A program made the translations under genes and the position numbers. Under the pieces are notes generated by a model. That model made no database searches. It was not told the DNA's origin and saw only the letters and a list, made by a program, of their open reading frames with translations. This document shows, piece by piece, positions 18,846-26,718 of a stretch of DNA of 64,000 bases. Source of the DNA: Anaeroglomus sp964630775. Its GTDB lineage: Bacteria > Planctomycetota > Phycisphaerae > Sedimentisphaerales > Anaerohalosphaeraceae. The stretch is taken from assembly GCA_964630775.1 (NCBI GenBank), contig CAZVYY010000020.1, positions 1-64,000 of the forward strand. Reading direction: 5' to 3'. How positions within the stretch are numbered: position 1 is the stretch's first letter; each line of letters opens with the position of its first letter.

Positions 18846-20465
18846 CTATTTTTGATAGTCATAATCCAGAAAGTCGATATCCACGAATCCGGCGTCTTGC
18901 CCGATATTGAAACAGAAAAGTCCGATGCGATCGCCCCTGTAATAGCCCCACGAGAGCTGATAGGCGCTGCCGAAGGGGATAAAATCCTGACCATTGAGAC
19001 TATAGGCATACTGGCTTTTGCCATCCAGCCCCCAGGATGACTTGAGCCAGACATGATTTGTCTTGATTTCCGGGCCTTCGGTCAATTTGCCGTTTTCGCG
19101 AAACTCGATCCTGCGAACAGTACCATGCTGCACGACACCGAGGGCCGAGTGGTTTTGTGCAAAATGACAGAGTCCCGCTTTCTGACCATCCACCATGCCG
19201 GATAAATCCAGCTTTGCAATAACACAATTCTCGCGCGACCGAAAGGAACGCTGGGTCAGCGTATTTCCGGCCATCATCAGATCATCCGGCCGCAGCGGCT
19301 TGAAGGCCTTCAGACGCAAAAATCCAGGCCGTTCACTCAGCGACCATTTGTCGATGCGAGGCTGATGGTTCCATTCCCATTGCGGACCCAGGGCCGGCTT
19401 GTCGAAATCATCACTGCTTTGCGGAGTCGTCTCCTCCTGTCCCTGTACGGGTTTTGTGCCGGCCAGCGTCATTTTCCCGGGCTTTCCGTCGAGGGTGGTC
19501 TCGCCCATAATCGGCCAGCCATCGACCCAGGTAACCGGCAGCAGGCTCATGCAGCGGCCTTCCCAGTCGCCGGAACCGTGATGTGTGAGAAAATACCAGT
19601 CGCCGGATTCGGCCTGGACAAGACCGCCCTGGTTAGGCTCCTTCCATTCCCGATTGCCATCGGTCAACTGCCGTCGTTCCTGATACGGCCCCAGGATGGC
19701 ACGCGAGCGCTGCATCATCACCACCCGCGTTCCATGCATGACTTCGCTGAAGAAATGATAGTACCAGCCGTTGATCTTGTAGAGTTTGCTGGCTTCGCGG
19801 CCGGCCCCTTCATTGATCAGCGTGCGCGACTCCTCGATCAGCCTGCGGCCATCGGGGCTTATTTTCCAGATATAGGTTTTGTAATTGTCGGCGAAGTGTG
19901 TGCCGACGAAATATCCCTGCCCGTCATCATCCCAGAATGGACAGCAATCATCCCATCCGGCCTGATTCATCACACAGTGCAGCGGTTCCCACGGTCCGGC
20001 TGGGTGTGCCGCCGTGCTCATGAAATACCCTTCGTCCGGCGTGCCGAAATAGACCCAAAACAGACCCTTATGGTAGCGAATCGCACCGGCCCAGACGCCC
20101 CGCCCGTAACGGTTCATGCGATTCCAACTCATCTCCGGCCCGATTTGTGTCACATCGTCAACGACGTGCCCCAGGATGCGCCAGTTGACCATATCCCTGG
20201 AATGCAGGACGATCATGCCCGGACAAAACTGCATGGTGGAGGAGATTGCATAATAATCCTGACCCACCCGGATACAGTCCAGGTCGCTGTAATCCGACGG
20301 CAAGACGGGATTGCGATAGGTTCCATCGCCCATGTCGCCCCAAAGCTGCCAGTCCCCCCAGCGCGCCGGAAGGGGCGCCGCAGCAATCGGTGCAGACACA
20401 GCACAGACCAGGCCAACTGTAACATAATACTTTATCCTTGCTGTCAACATCATATTTTTCACCAC
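18846..20465 (-). CDS. Exported GH43 glycosidase (beta-xylosidase/arabinofuranosidase type)
   Basis: A 539-residue secreted enzyme. A signal peptide (about 1-29, ending AAAPL) is followed by the five-bladed propeller of family GH43. The general base is the Asp in YSDLDCIRVG, the pKa-modulating Asp lies in the CPFWDDDGQGY motif, and the candidate acid is the Glu in GREASKLYKINGWYY. The C-terminal 190 residues are the beta-sandwich seen in the two-domain xylosidase subfamily. Xylan or arabinan oligosaccharides are likely substrates; the exact one cannot be decided by eye. It is monocistronic. Confidence 0.88.
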   Translation of the reverse strand: MVKNMMLTARIKYYVTVGLVCAVSAPIAAAPLPARWGDWQLWGDMGDGTYRNPVLPSDYSDLDCIRVGQDYYAISSTMQFCPGMIVLHSRDMVNWRILGHVVDDVTQIGPEMSWNRMNRYGRGVWAGAIRYHKGLFWVYFGTPDEGYFMSTAAHPAGPWEPLHCVMNQAGWDDCCPFWDDDGQGYFVGTHFADNYKTYIWKISPDGRRLIEESRTLINEGAGREASKLYKINGWYYHFFSEVMHGTRVVMMQRSRAILGPYQERRQLTDGNREWKEPNQGGLVQAESGDWYFLTHHGSGDWEGRCMSLLPVTWVDGWPIMGETTLDGKPGKMTLAGTKPVQGQEETTPQSSDDFDKPALGPQWEWNHQPRIDKWSLSERPGFLRLKAFKPLRPDDLMMAGNTLTQRSFRSRENCVIAKLDLSGMVDGQKAGLCHFAQNHSALGVVQHGTVRRIEFRENGKLTEGPEIKTNHVWLKSSWGLDGKSQYAYSLNGQDFIPFGSAYQLSWGYYRGDRIGLFCFNIGQDAGFVDIDFLDYDYQK

Positions 20466-20655
20466 AGATTAATCTGCTTTGTTTTTCGGTTTGTATTTCT
20501 TTGAACAGAGAAGATACTGATCGTACTTGAAATTTTACGTTTCGGCGCGGCTAAAAAGCTTTCAGCCGCCAGCTTCCAGCAACCGCATTATCACCGCGGC
20601 TGCGTAGGGCAAAGTTACACCGTGACTACGCGCGGCATAGAACGGCCACGGGCCG

Positions 20656-20683
20656 TCGCGGAATAATCATACCCATTGGGTAT
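20656..20683. repeat. Dispersed repeat (CGCGGAATAATCATACCC family), copy 1
   Basis: TCGCGGAATAATCATACCC then ATTGGGTAT is found again at 57076-57103 with one substitution. About 110 bases before each copy there is also a shared CGTTTCG-CGCGGCTAA segment (20538 and 57029). The element ends in an ATACCC/GGGTAT palindrome. It lies upstream of the GH43 gene. Confidence 0.65.
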
Positions 20684-20735
20684 AAATAGGAATAATAAGG
20701 ACAGAGGGGTTGTGTTTCCAAATAGCGGCTTCATG

Positions 20736-20927
20736 TTACACCGTCCTTGCATCATCGCCGGTTAATGACAGCCACAAAGGCGACTTCATCACGGCCTGCT
20801 GCAACACGGACGGAGTAATGACCCAATACAAAACATCATCCACCACTTCATCCAAATATAATGGACAAATCTCTTCGCCGGTTTTCTTCTTGTATAGTAT
20901 TGCAATGCTTTGTCTTAACTTTTCCAT
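20736..20927 (-). CDS. Small hypothetical protein (63 residues)
   Basis: I do not recognise it. The reason to call it is a good ribosome binding site (AGAGAGG, 7 bases before the ATG) and a soluble, balanced composition (MEKLRQSIAILYKKKTGEE...). No domain is visible. It lies just left of the REP-associated transposase region, so it may be part of that accessory segment. It could also be a chance frame. Confidence 0.4.
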   Translation of the reverse strand: MEKLRQSIAILYKKKTGEEICPLYLDEVVDDVLYWVITPSVLQQAVMKSPLWLSLTGDDARTV

Positions 20928-21091
20928 AATAAACCTCTCTATTTTTTTATGTCTTCGGAAGAATATGACCGTTCCCTATAACAGGGCTGGTTACGAATGG
21001 CATTGTCCCTATTTGACCTCTTGGAATAATAGGGAATAATAGGGACAGTGGGACTGTTGAAAAAGTCGACATCAATAATAGGGACAGTTAC

Positions 21092-21787
21092 CTATTTTGA
21101 GCATAGTTCTCCATCCTTTTCGTTCTTTTTGGGGCGGCCGATGGGCAGCGGGCGGAGCCGCTTATTCAGCAGCTTTTCGAGTTTGCTGATAAACGCATCG
21201 CCGGCCAGCGGACGGCCGGTATGGGTATTGCGGCGAATGTGTTCGACGATGTCTTGGGGTTGGGCTTTCTCCAGCACCTGCCGCCAGTCCACCTGCGCCG
21301 AGATCTGCCGCCAGTAGGACATATTCAGCAGCCCAGCTTTGTCGTCGCCGGAGATATGGGCCGCCGCACTGGACCAGGCATAGGTCCATGCGTGCCGGAC
21401 AAGACCCGCCCGGACGGGATTCTGCTCGGTATAGCGCAAGGCCTGCCAGAAGTGCTCCCGGCCCAGCGGGCATGAGAAAAACCGATTCTGCCACAGGTGC
21501 CCGCTGCGGCCATGCAGACGATTGACATATTGGGTGTAACGCAAATGCGTCCGGCCCAGCGATTTGGCCAGCGATTCCGGCCCCGACGGACGGGCAACCA
21601 GATGAATATGATTGGTCATCAGACACCAGCCGAGGATGTCGAGGCCGTATTGTTTGGATTGCTCCCTGAGAATGGATAGATACACCCGCCGGTCATCATC
21701 GACAAAAAAGACATCCTGCCGATTATTGCCCCGCTGGGTAATGTGATGCGGCACATCCACGATTGCTATGCGTGCTGTTCTTGGCAT
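21092..21787 (-). CDS. REP-associated tyrosine transposase (RAYT, IS200-like)
   Basis: A 231-residue single-strand DNA transposase of the Y1 family. It shows the opening HHITQRGNNRQ-type motif (about 14-24), the metal-binding HUH motif NHIHLVARP (about 59-67) and the candidate nucleophile Tyr in LRYTQYVNR (about 86-94), then the RAYT-typical YTEQNPVRAGLV (about 118-129) and WSSAAAH. All key residues are present, so it may be active. It has no transposon ends of its own; the flanking GGGACAGTTACC repeats are the likely targets, and its stop codon lies inside one of them. Confidence 0.9.
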   Translation of the reverse strand: MPRTARIAIVDVPHHITQRGNNRQDVFFVDDDRRVYLSILREQSKQYGLDILGWCLMTNHIHLVARPSGPESLAKSLGRTHLRYTQYVNRLHGRSGHLWQNRFFSCPLGREHFWQALRYTEQNPVRAGLVRHAWTYAWSSAAAHISGDDKAGLLNMSYWRQISAQVDWRQVLEKAQPQDIVEHIRRNTHTGRPLAGDAFISKLEKLLNKRLRPLPIGRPKKNEKDGELCSK

Positions 21788-21821
21788 AATACACCCAACA
21801 TATCACTCGATTTCCCGTTTG

Positions 21822-22067
21822 TCAATCCCTAAATAGGTAACTGTCCCCGGTTTCTCGAGCTTTTTTGGCATTTATCCCTCTTTGTCTAGCCGCTTCGATG
21901 GCTCTTCGTTCGGCAGTACCTCTTGGAGGTAATCTTGGTACTGATTTTTCTACTTCTCCGGTCTTTCCTGCCATTGCGGCAAGTTTTGCCGTTTTCTTGG
22001 CCGCACGGAGGTTCTTCACGAATTTTACTGCTGCAGCAATACACCGTTCTCCGACTACCCCTGCCAC
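21822..22067 (-). CDS. Small basic protein or relic inside the REP array
   Basis: I do not recognise it. The 81-residue frame starts at a GTG with no good ribosome binding site. It is rich in Lys, Arg and Ala (KNLRAAKKTAKLAAMAGK, RRAIEAARQRG). Its last residues (GDSYLF) are encoded by the REP repeat itself, as in the transposase gene next to it. It may be the C-terminal remnant of another gene cut by the repeat. Confidence 0.25.
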   Translation of the reverse strand: MAGVVGERCIAAAVKFVKNLRAAKKTAKLAAMAGKTGEVEKSVPRLPPRGTAERRAIEAARQRGINAKKARETGDSYLFRD

Positions 22068-22191
22068 CTGAGCCTTGACTTGCTCGACAGAAAATAGGGA
22101 CAGTTACCATTTATTTTGAATTTTATGCTCATAATAGGTAACTGTCCCCGGTTTCTCGGTTTCTCTATTAATAATAGGGACAGTTACCTAT

Positions 22192-22250
22192 TTTGAGCAC
22201 ATCTCACCATCCTTTTCGTTTTTTTTGGGGCGGCCGATGGGCAGTGGCCG
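22192..22250 (-). pseudogene. Truncated copy of the RAYT 3' end
   Basis: Read on the minus strand, this encodes RPLPIGRPKKNEKDGE-CSK and a stop, nearly identical to the last 19 codons of the transposase at 21092. Everything upstream is missing, replaced by the esterase gene 3' flank. It shows a second RAYT copy was once here or that the 3' end was duplicated with the repeat. Confidence 0.75.
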
Positions 22251-22269
22251 AAAGCTCCTGGTTATGCAA

Positions 22270-23163
22270 TTACTTGCCCGCTGGATTGAGAAATCCCGAC
22301 AGCTTCATCCACTCCGCGCAGCGGTCGATCCAGCCTTCGGCGGGGCCGACGCCCTTTCGCATCCCGAAGCCGTGACTGCCCTTGAGATAGATATGCATTT
22401 CCGCAGGAACTCCGGCCTTGCGGCAGGCCTCATAAAACATAATGCTGTTTTCCGGCGGGACGGCGGTGTCATCATTGGCATGGACCAAAAAGGTCGGCGG
22501 TGTTTCTGCGGTGACCTGTAGATGATTGCAGAAGCTCTTGACCAGCTCCTCGGAAGGATTATCACCCAGCAAATTGCGCCGCGACCCGCCATGATAATAC
22601 GGCGGTTCCAGCGTAATGACCGGATACACCAGCACCATAAAGTCCGGCCGGCAGGATACCGCATCGATTTTGTCTTTGAGCTCATAAGCCGATTTTTGGA
22701 AATGCGTTCCGGCACTAGACGCCAGATGCCCCCCGGCCGAAAACCCCATAATGCCTATCCGGTTGGGGTCAATCGCCCGCTCTTTGGCATAAAACCGGGC
22801 ATAGCGTATCGCCCGCTGGGCATCGGTCAGCGGGGCCGGATTCTGGTAGCCCTTGCCGTTATGCCGGTAATTCAGGACAAAGGCGGTAACGCCAAGCCCA
22901 TTGAGCCAGTCGGCCACCTGTTTGCCTTCATGGTCCATCGCCAGGCCGCCATAGCCGCCGCCGGGACAAACCACAATCGCGGCCCCGGTGTTGGATTGGG
23001 TTGGCACATATATATCAAGATACGGTTTGTCTTTTTCCTCGGTGCCCTTGGCATACGGGGCACCATCGGGCCAGAGGTACTGCTTTTCGGGTTGGGCACC
23101 CATCGCCTGAAAAAAGCCGCCAAACAAAGCCATCATAACCAGTCCTCGAATCACATGAATCAT
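22270..23163 (-). CDS. Exported alpha/beta hydrolase (acetyl-xylan/feruloyl-esterase-like)
   Basis: A 297-residue secreted esterase. A signal peptide (about 1-23) precedes an alpha/beta-hydrolase domain of the BD-FAE/Abhydrolase_3 type. The oxyanion region is VVCPGGGYGGLA, the nucleophile Ser lies in GFSAGGH (about residue 148), the Asp in HANDDTAVPP and the His in KGSHGFGMR. This type removes acetyl or feruloyl groups from hemicellulose, which would fit the GH43 gene nearby, but the substrate is inferred. GGAGG precedes the ATG. Confidence 0.85.
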   Translation of the reverse strand: MIHVIRGLVMMALFGGFFQAMGAQPEKQYLWPDGAPYAKGTEEKDKPYLDIYVPTQSNTGAAIVVCPGGGYGGLAMDHEGKQVADWLNGLGVTAFVLNYRHNGKGYQNPAPLTDAQRAIRYARFYAKERAIDPNRIGIMGFSAGGHLASSAGTHFQKSAYELKDKIDAVSCRPDFMVLVYPVITLEPPYYHGGSRRNLLGDNPSEELVKSFCNHLQVTAETPPTFLVHANDDTAVPPENSIMFYEACRKAGVPAEMHIYLKGSHGFGMRKGVGPAEGWIDRCAEWMKLSGFLNPAGK

Positions 23164-23330
23164 AGTAGCCTCCTATTTGAAATTGAGTTTAGCTCCAGAT
23201 AGAGCCGTTATCAGGTTGATAAACCGCCTTTTTCCACGAAACTCTAACCATTTCCTCATCCGCCGCTCATAGAGATCGTTCATAATCCGGCCAAATGATA
23301 AGTATAACACGAAAACCGAAAGGGGCAACC

Positions 23331-23519
23331 ATGAGTCCAGGAAAAAAAGAAGAACGGCTGGTCCGGTATGAGCGGATTGAAAACCTGATGCTGATGGCGG
23401 TTCTCAGCGAAGAACCCTACCGCAGCCAGGCGATTGCGGAACTGAAAAAACGACGCCTCCTGACCCATCCTGAATCCTTTATCGACAGCTTCATGACCAA
23501 CCTCGGCGTAGTCTGTTAA
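23331..23519 (+). CDS. Small hypothetical protein (62 residues)
   Basis: I do not recognise it. The protein is soluble and charged (KKEERLVRYERIENLMLM..., AELKKRRLL). The frame opens at 23295, but ATG at 23331 has GGGG five bases upstream and is preferred. It converges on the cold-shock gene, and the hairpin at 23559-23585 may end both transcripts. Confidence 0.5.
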   Translation: MSPGKKEERLVRYERIENLMLMAVLSEEPYRSQAIAELKKRRLLTHPESFIDSFMTNLGVVC

Positions 23520-23554
23520 AGCCGATGCAGCAGTAAACCCGTTTCGTGTATCAA

Positions 23555-23590
23555 CGAAAACGGGCCTGTCGTGGACAGGCCCGTTGGATT
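23555..23590 (-). terminator. Terminator after the cold-shock gene
   Basis: AACGGGCCTGTC and GACAGGCCCGTT (23559-23585) form a perfect 12-base stem with a three-base loop, followed on the minus strand by TTTTCGTT. On the plus strand it lacks a good T run, so it mainly serves the minus-strand gene. Confidence 0.75.
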
Positions 23591-23617
23591 GGCTGTGCTG
23601 AAGAAAAAAACCTGAAG

Positions 23618-23821
23618 TTACGCAGGCTGCACTTTTACCGCTTCCATCCCTTTACGTCCCTGGGCAGCTTCATACTGGACTTTCTGTCCGTCATTGAGGG
23701 TGCGGAAACCTTCGGAAGTAATGTTGGTGTAATGGACAAACAGATCCTCACCGCCATCCTCCGGAGTAATAAAGCCAAAACCCTTTTTCTCATTGAACCA
23801 TTTTACTGTACCGATACTCAC
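23618..23821 (-). CDS. Cold-shock domain protein (CspA family)
   Basis: A 67-residue single-stranded nucleic-acid binding protein with both RNP motifs: KGFGFI (RNP1) and DLFVHY (RNP2, usually LFVHF/H). The start is GTG at 23821, because AGGAGAG lies five bases upstream and the protein then has the standard length; a frame from 23851 adds ten unrelated residues. It probably acts as an RNA chaperone. A long structured leader precedes it, as in other csp genes. Confidence 0.93.
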   Translation of the reverse strand: MSIGTVKWFNEKKGFGFITPEDGGEDLFVHYTNITSEGFRTLNDGQKVQYEAAQGRKGMEAVKVQPA

Positions 23822-23952
23822 AATTGCTCTCCTTGGCTCATTCAGAGCCACATTGCAAACCCCTCGTGTTACCAGGCTGCCCGCGTCCCGAGGGAACTTG
23901 ACGCGGCCTTATTCCATTGGAAAGATTACTCATTTTTATCGGTATTTGTCAA
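23822..23952 (-). promoter_or_regulatory. Promoter and structured leader of the cold-shock gene
   Basis: On the minus strand TTGACA (23947-23952) and TAATCT (23923-23928) are 18 bases apart. The leader of roughly 95 bases contains a stem CCGCGTC/GACGCGG at 23881-23906. Long structured leaders are known to control csp mRNAs at low temperature; that this one does is inference. Confidence 0.6.
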
Positions 23953-24043
23953 AAAGGAAATCATAGGTTTTGTTAAATTAGGTATTTTTCCGGATATGAC
24001 AGGTCGCTTGCGTTTATGCTTTAAACTGTTTTAGAATAAGGAC

Positions 24044-24460
24044 TTAATCCTCTAATCGAGAAACTCGTCCTGAGCGAGTTTTCTTGATGTCGGAACGCAT
24101 TTTTTTGGACCTTAAACGTCGCTGTTTGGAAGCATAGGTAGTTTTCGTAGGCTTGCGCACCTTGGGTTTGACAAGAGCCGAGGCGATTAATTGCGTCATT
24201 CGATCCAGTACATCCAGACGATTGGACTGCTGGGAACGATACCGATTCCCCGTCATTTGCAGGCATCCGCTTTTATCGATCCGATTTGCCAGTTTTTCCC
24301 GAATCAGTGTCTTCTGTTCGGTATTCAGAAAACTGCACCCTTCTATATCCAGAATAACAGTTACTTGTGTATTGACCTTGTTGACGTTCTGGCCTCCCGG
24401 CCCGGACGAACGGGAAAAGATAAATCGGACGCTTTCTTCTGGAATCTGGATATTACTCAT
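24044..24460 (-). CDS. arfB: Peptidyl-tRNA hydrolase ArfB-type ribosome rescue factor
   Basis: A 138-residue protein with the catalytic GGQ motif in SSGPGGQNVNKVNTQV (about residues 15-30) and a basic C-terminal tail (KKTRSGRVSRLED and upstream KRRLRSKKMRS) that enters the empty mRNA channel of stalled ribosomes. Length and lack of a codon-recognition domain separate it from release factors 1 and 2. No strong ribosome binding site is seen before the ATG. Confidence 0.93.
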   Translation of the reverse strand: MSNIQIPEESVRFIFSRSSGPGGQNVNKVNTQVTVILDIEGCSFLNTEQKTLIREKLANRIDKSGCLQMTGNRYRSQQSNRLDVLDRMTQLIASALVKPKVRKPTKTTYASKQRRLRSKKMRSDIKKTRSGRVSRLED

Positions 24461-24525
24461 ACAAATAGTATCGTCAAAACCGCCTCCATCGCTTAATTCC
24501 CGATGTTATTACAGCAGAATAGACA

Positions 24526-24555
24526 TAAAAAAAGCCGGGCACAGCACCCGGCTTT
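24526..24555 (-). terminator. Terminator after the amidase-like gene
   Basis: AGCCGGG and CCCGGCT (24533-24553) form a stem with a seven-base loop, followed on the minus strand by seven T. It lies 20 bases past the stop of the gene at 24576. Confidence 0.88.
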
Positions 24556-24575
24556 GGAATCGCACTGTATTCAGT

Positions 24576-25094
24576 TTATAACTGCAGATATGCGGGATAA
24601 AGAATCTTATCGGGCGAAACCGAAAACGACTGGCTCAGTAACTCAACCAGAGCTGAAATTCGCTTCAGCTGACTGCCGGTTGCGGGACTGCTTTTGCGAT
24701 CGGCAATCACGCAAATCCGAATCACGCCATCCGAACCAGCGATATATTTCTGATTTACCCAGTTCTGAGTATATTCAATCTGGCCGTCTTCGGCACCATT
24801 GCCGTTGCAGACCAGGAAATGAAAACCGGTTAGTCCCTGGGCACGAAGCTGTGCCAGATCACCCTGATTGGTATGGCTGTAGAAGATTTCTATGCCGTTC
24901 CAGACGGCCTTCTGGACTTTTATGGATTGCAGGGTGACAGCTTCAACAGAGTCCAGCCGCAGATAGCTGGCCAGACTGTATGCCCCGCGAGCAGGCTCAT
25001 GGTTGTCGAGCGTCATTAAGACGACTCCACCCACCGTCATCGATGCCATCAACGCGACCAAAACTTTAGCTGTTCGTGCCTGATCCTTTTTCAT
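24576..25094 (-). CDS. Membrane-anchored, degenerate amidase-2-like protein
   Basis: A 172-residue protein. A membrane anchor (about 10-28) is followed by a domain resembling N-acetylmuramoyl-L-alanine amidase (Amidase_2/PGRP): SHTNQGDL, then GFHFLVCNGNGAEDGQIE, then ICVIADRKSSPATGSQLKRIS. One His of the zinc site is present in SHT, but the later His and the Cys/Asp ligand are not seen, and the protein ends soon after the last strand. It may bind rather than cut peptidoglycan. It has its own terminator and is divergent from the next gene. Confidence 0.5.
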   Translation of the reverse strand: MKKDQARTAKVLVALMASMTVGGVVLMTLDNHEPARGAYSLASYLRLDSVEAVTLQSIKVQKAVWNGIEIFYSHTNQGDLAQLRAQGLTGFHFLVCNGNGAEDGQIEYTQNWVNQKYIAGSDGVIRICVIADRKSSPATGSQLKRISALVELLSQSFSVSPDKILYPAYLQL

Positions 25095-25456
25095 AATCCA
25101 TGAAGAACCATAAAGACAATAAACTTCTTACCTCCGATTTCATCCCTGAAACCGGAACCAATATAAAGCTCTTCGGCTTTCCCAAAACACTTACTATAAC
25201 TTTTACGGCAAAAATTCCTTTGCTTCAATAAATTTTAACATATTTGTCTGACGATTGTAATGACTTTTCCGACTTTTTTCCAAATTCCATATTAATCCTG
25301 ATATAACGCCTGTAACACGTGTCGGGCAAATATCTTAGCAACGTCTTATAAAAATGTATCCAGGCGTATATTCTGGTCTGATTTGGGCATAAATTCCTTG
25401 ACGATAGGCCCAAAAAGTGAGATAAGAAAATAAACTGTTCCAAGGAGATAATTTTT
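25095..25456. other. Divergent intergenic region
   Basis: No gene seen. A/T-rich. It contains the promoter-like boxes at 25398-25426 for the plus-strand gene and presumably a promoter for the amidase-like gene. Confidence 0.6.
25398..25426 (+). promoter_or_regulatory. Promoter-like boxes for the HD-like gene and coaD
   Basis: TTGACG (25398-25403) and GATAAG (25421-25426) are 17 bases apart, about 30 bases before the ATG, which has an AAGGAGA site. The -10 box is a weak match. Confidence 0.4.
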
Positions 25457-26164
25457 ATGTCGGAAATGGATGTAATTCGTCAAATCGCTGAAGAAACGAT
25501 GAAAGTGCCCACCCTGACGGGAGTCAATGACAATTGGCTCTGGGACAGAACCCTGCGAATCCTCCGCAACGTCGAACACATCTGCCGGATGCCTGAATTA
25601 CTGGATAAAAGTGTGCCGGTAGATCGCTTCTGCCTGATTGCGGCGACCTATTTTGCCGATGCGGGATTTGCCCGATGGGCCGATGCGGAGGACACCTCCA
25701 GCCGGCTGGTATTATCCGACGTCAGCCAGACCGATTTAAGAGATTTTTCCACTCAAATTGTCACCGACCGCCTCAGCGGGGCTTTGGCGGGGCCAAAAAT
25801 CGAGAAAATCGACAAAATCATTGTCGAGTCATCCAATCGCTTTACTGAAATGATTGAGGCGATGATCCTGTCCGATGCCCGCAATCTCGAAGACATGGGG
25901 GCGGTCGGGCTTTATCACGAATTCCGCAAATATGTCATCCACGGCAAGGGCGTGGCGGAGGTTCTGGATAGCTGGAAGCGGAAAATCGACTACCGCTACT
26001 GGCAGGCCCGGCTCAAGGAAAGCTTCCGGTTCGAGTCCGTTCGCAAGCTGGCGGAGCGACGGTTCAGTGCCGCGGAATTCTTCATGAATCAACTGCAGGT
26101 CGAACACAGTGCACGCGACCTCGAAGAACTGCTGCTGGAATCGCTGGATAAAGGCGGCAAATAG
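25457..26164 (+). CDS. HD-superfamily-like protein lacking the HD motif
   Basis: A 235-residue soluble protein. The order of elements is that of small HD phosphohydrolases: an N-terminal helix with LWDRTLRILRNVEHI where H...E would fall, then FCLIAATYFADAGF where HHDIG is expected, then EAMILSDARNLEDMGAVG, which matches the late Asp motif well. The paired His-Asp is therefore missing (YFADAG), and hydrolase activity is doubtful. It lies 26 bases before coaD, so the pair is probably co-transcribed. Any link to CoA or nucleotides is speculation. Confidence 0.5.
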   Translation: MSEMDVIRQIAEETMKVPTLTGVNDNWLWDRTLRILRNVEHICRMPELLDKSVPVDRFCLIAATYFADAGFARWADAEDTSSRLVLSDVSQTDLRDFSTQIVTDRLSGALAGPKIEKIDKIIVESSNRFTEMIEAMILSDARNLEDMGAVGLYHEFRKYVIHGKGVAEVLDSWKRKIDYRYWQARLKESFRFESVRKLAERRFSAAEFFMNQLQVEHSARDLEELLLESLDKGGK

Positions 26165-26190
26165 ACTCCTGAATAAGAAACCTGTATCGC

Positions 26191-26712
26191 ATGACACATA
26201 AATCCGTAATTGCTATTTATCCCGGCTCGTTTGATCCGATTACCAATGGCCATCTGGACGTCATCCGCCGGGGAAACAAGATGTTTGACTCCCTGATTAT
26301 CGGCGTCGGCCAGAATCCCGGCAAGGCGGAATTGTTCACTATCCAGGAACGCGTCGATATGATTCGGGAACTGGTCGATGATATGCCGCGGGTCACGGTG
26401 GAGAGTTTTGAGTGCCTGACGGTGGAGTTTGCCGCCCGCAAGAAGGCCGATGTGATGCTGCGCGGCCTGCGAAACCTGTCGGATGTGCAGTATGAATTTC
26501 AGCTTGCGATGACCAACCGCACCGTGGCGGGGATCGAAACGGTCTTTGTGATGACCAGCGAAGAATACGGCTATATCAGTTCCACGATTGTCCGGCAGAT
26601 TGCCACGCTGGGCGGCGATGTATCCAAACTGCTGCCGCCGTCGGTATATTCCCGCCTGCGCAGGAAACTGGCCAAAGAACCGCACCAGGCCATCAACGAC
26701 CTGCCGGAATAG
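26191..26712 (+). CDS. coaD: Phosphopantetheine adenylyltransferase
   Basis: A 173-residue enzyme of the nucleotidyltransferase superfamily that adenylylates 4'-phosphopantetheine to dephospho-CoA. The TxGH-type motif appears as YPGSFDPITNGHLD (about 10-23), LRGLRN near 91 binds the substrate, and the second signature is ISSTIVRQIA near 131. Length fits the family. It follows the HD-like gene and converges with the thermonuclease-like gene (6-base gap). Confidence 0.96.
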   Translation: MTHKSVIAIYPGSFDPITNGHLDVIRRGNKMFDSLIIGVGQNPGKAELFTIQERVDMIRELVDDMPRVTVESFECLTVEFAARKKADVMLRGLRNLSDVQYEFQLAMTNRTVAGIETVFVMTSEEYGYISSTIVRQIATLGGDVSKLLPPSVYSRLRRKLAKEPHQAINDLPE

Positions 26713-26718
26713 CCCTCT

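Larger units (their letters stand above)
21075..22244. mobile_element. REP/REPIN-like array with its RAYT transposase
   Basis: The word GGGACAGTTACC or its reverse complement GGTAACTGTCCC occurs five times: 21081 (+), 21836 (-), 22097 (+), 22136 (-) and 22177 (+). Neighbouring opposite copies can fold into perfect 12-14 base stems. The two outer copies extend into a longer direct repeat (21075-21148 and 22170-22244) that includes the 3' end of the transposase gene. One RAYT gene and one small frame lie between. This is the expected arrangement of a RAYT with its REP substrate. Confidence 0.75.

Noticed and set aside
20710..21039. A 109-residue plus-strand open frame
   Set aside because: It has no ribosome binding site, overlaps a better minus-strand small gene and has a random composition.
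21075..22244. CRISPR-like array
   Set aside because: The repeats are short, in both directions and unevenly spaced, and there are no cas genes; a RAYT gene explains them.
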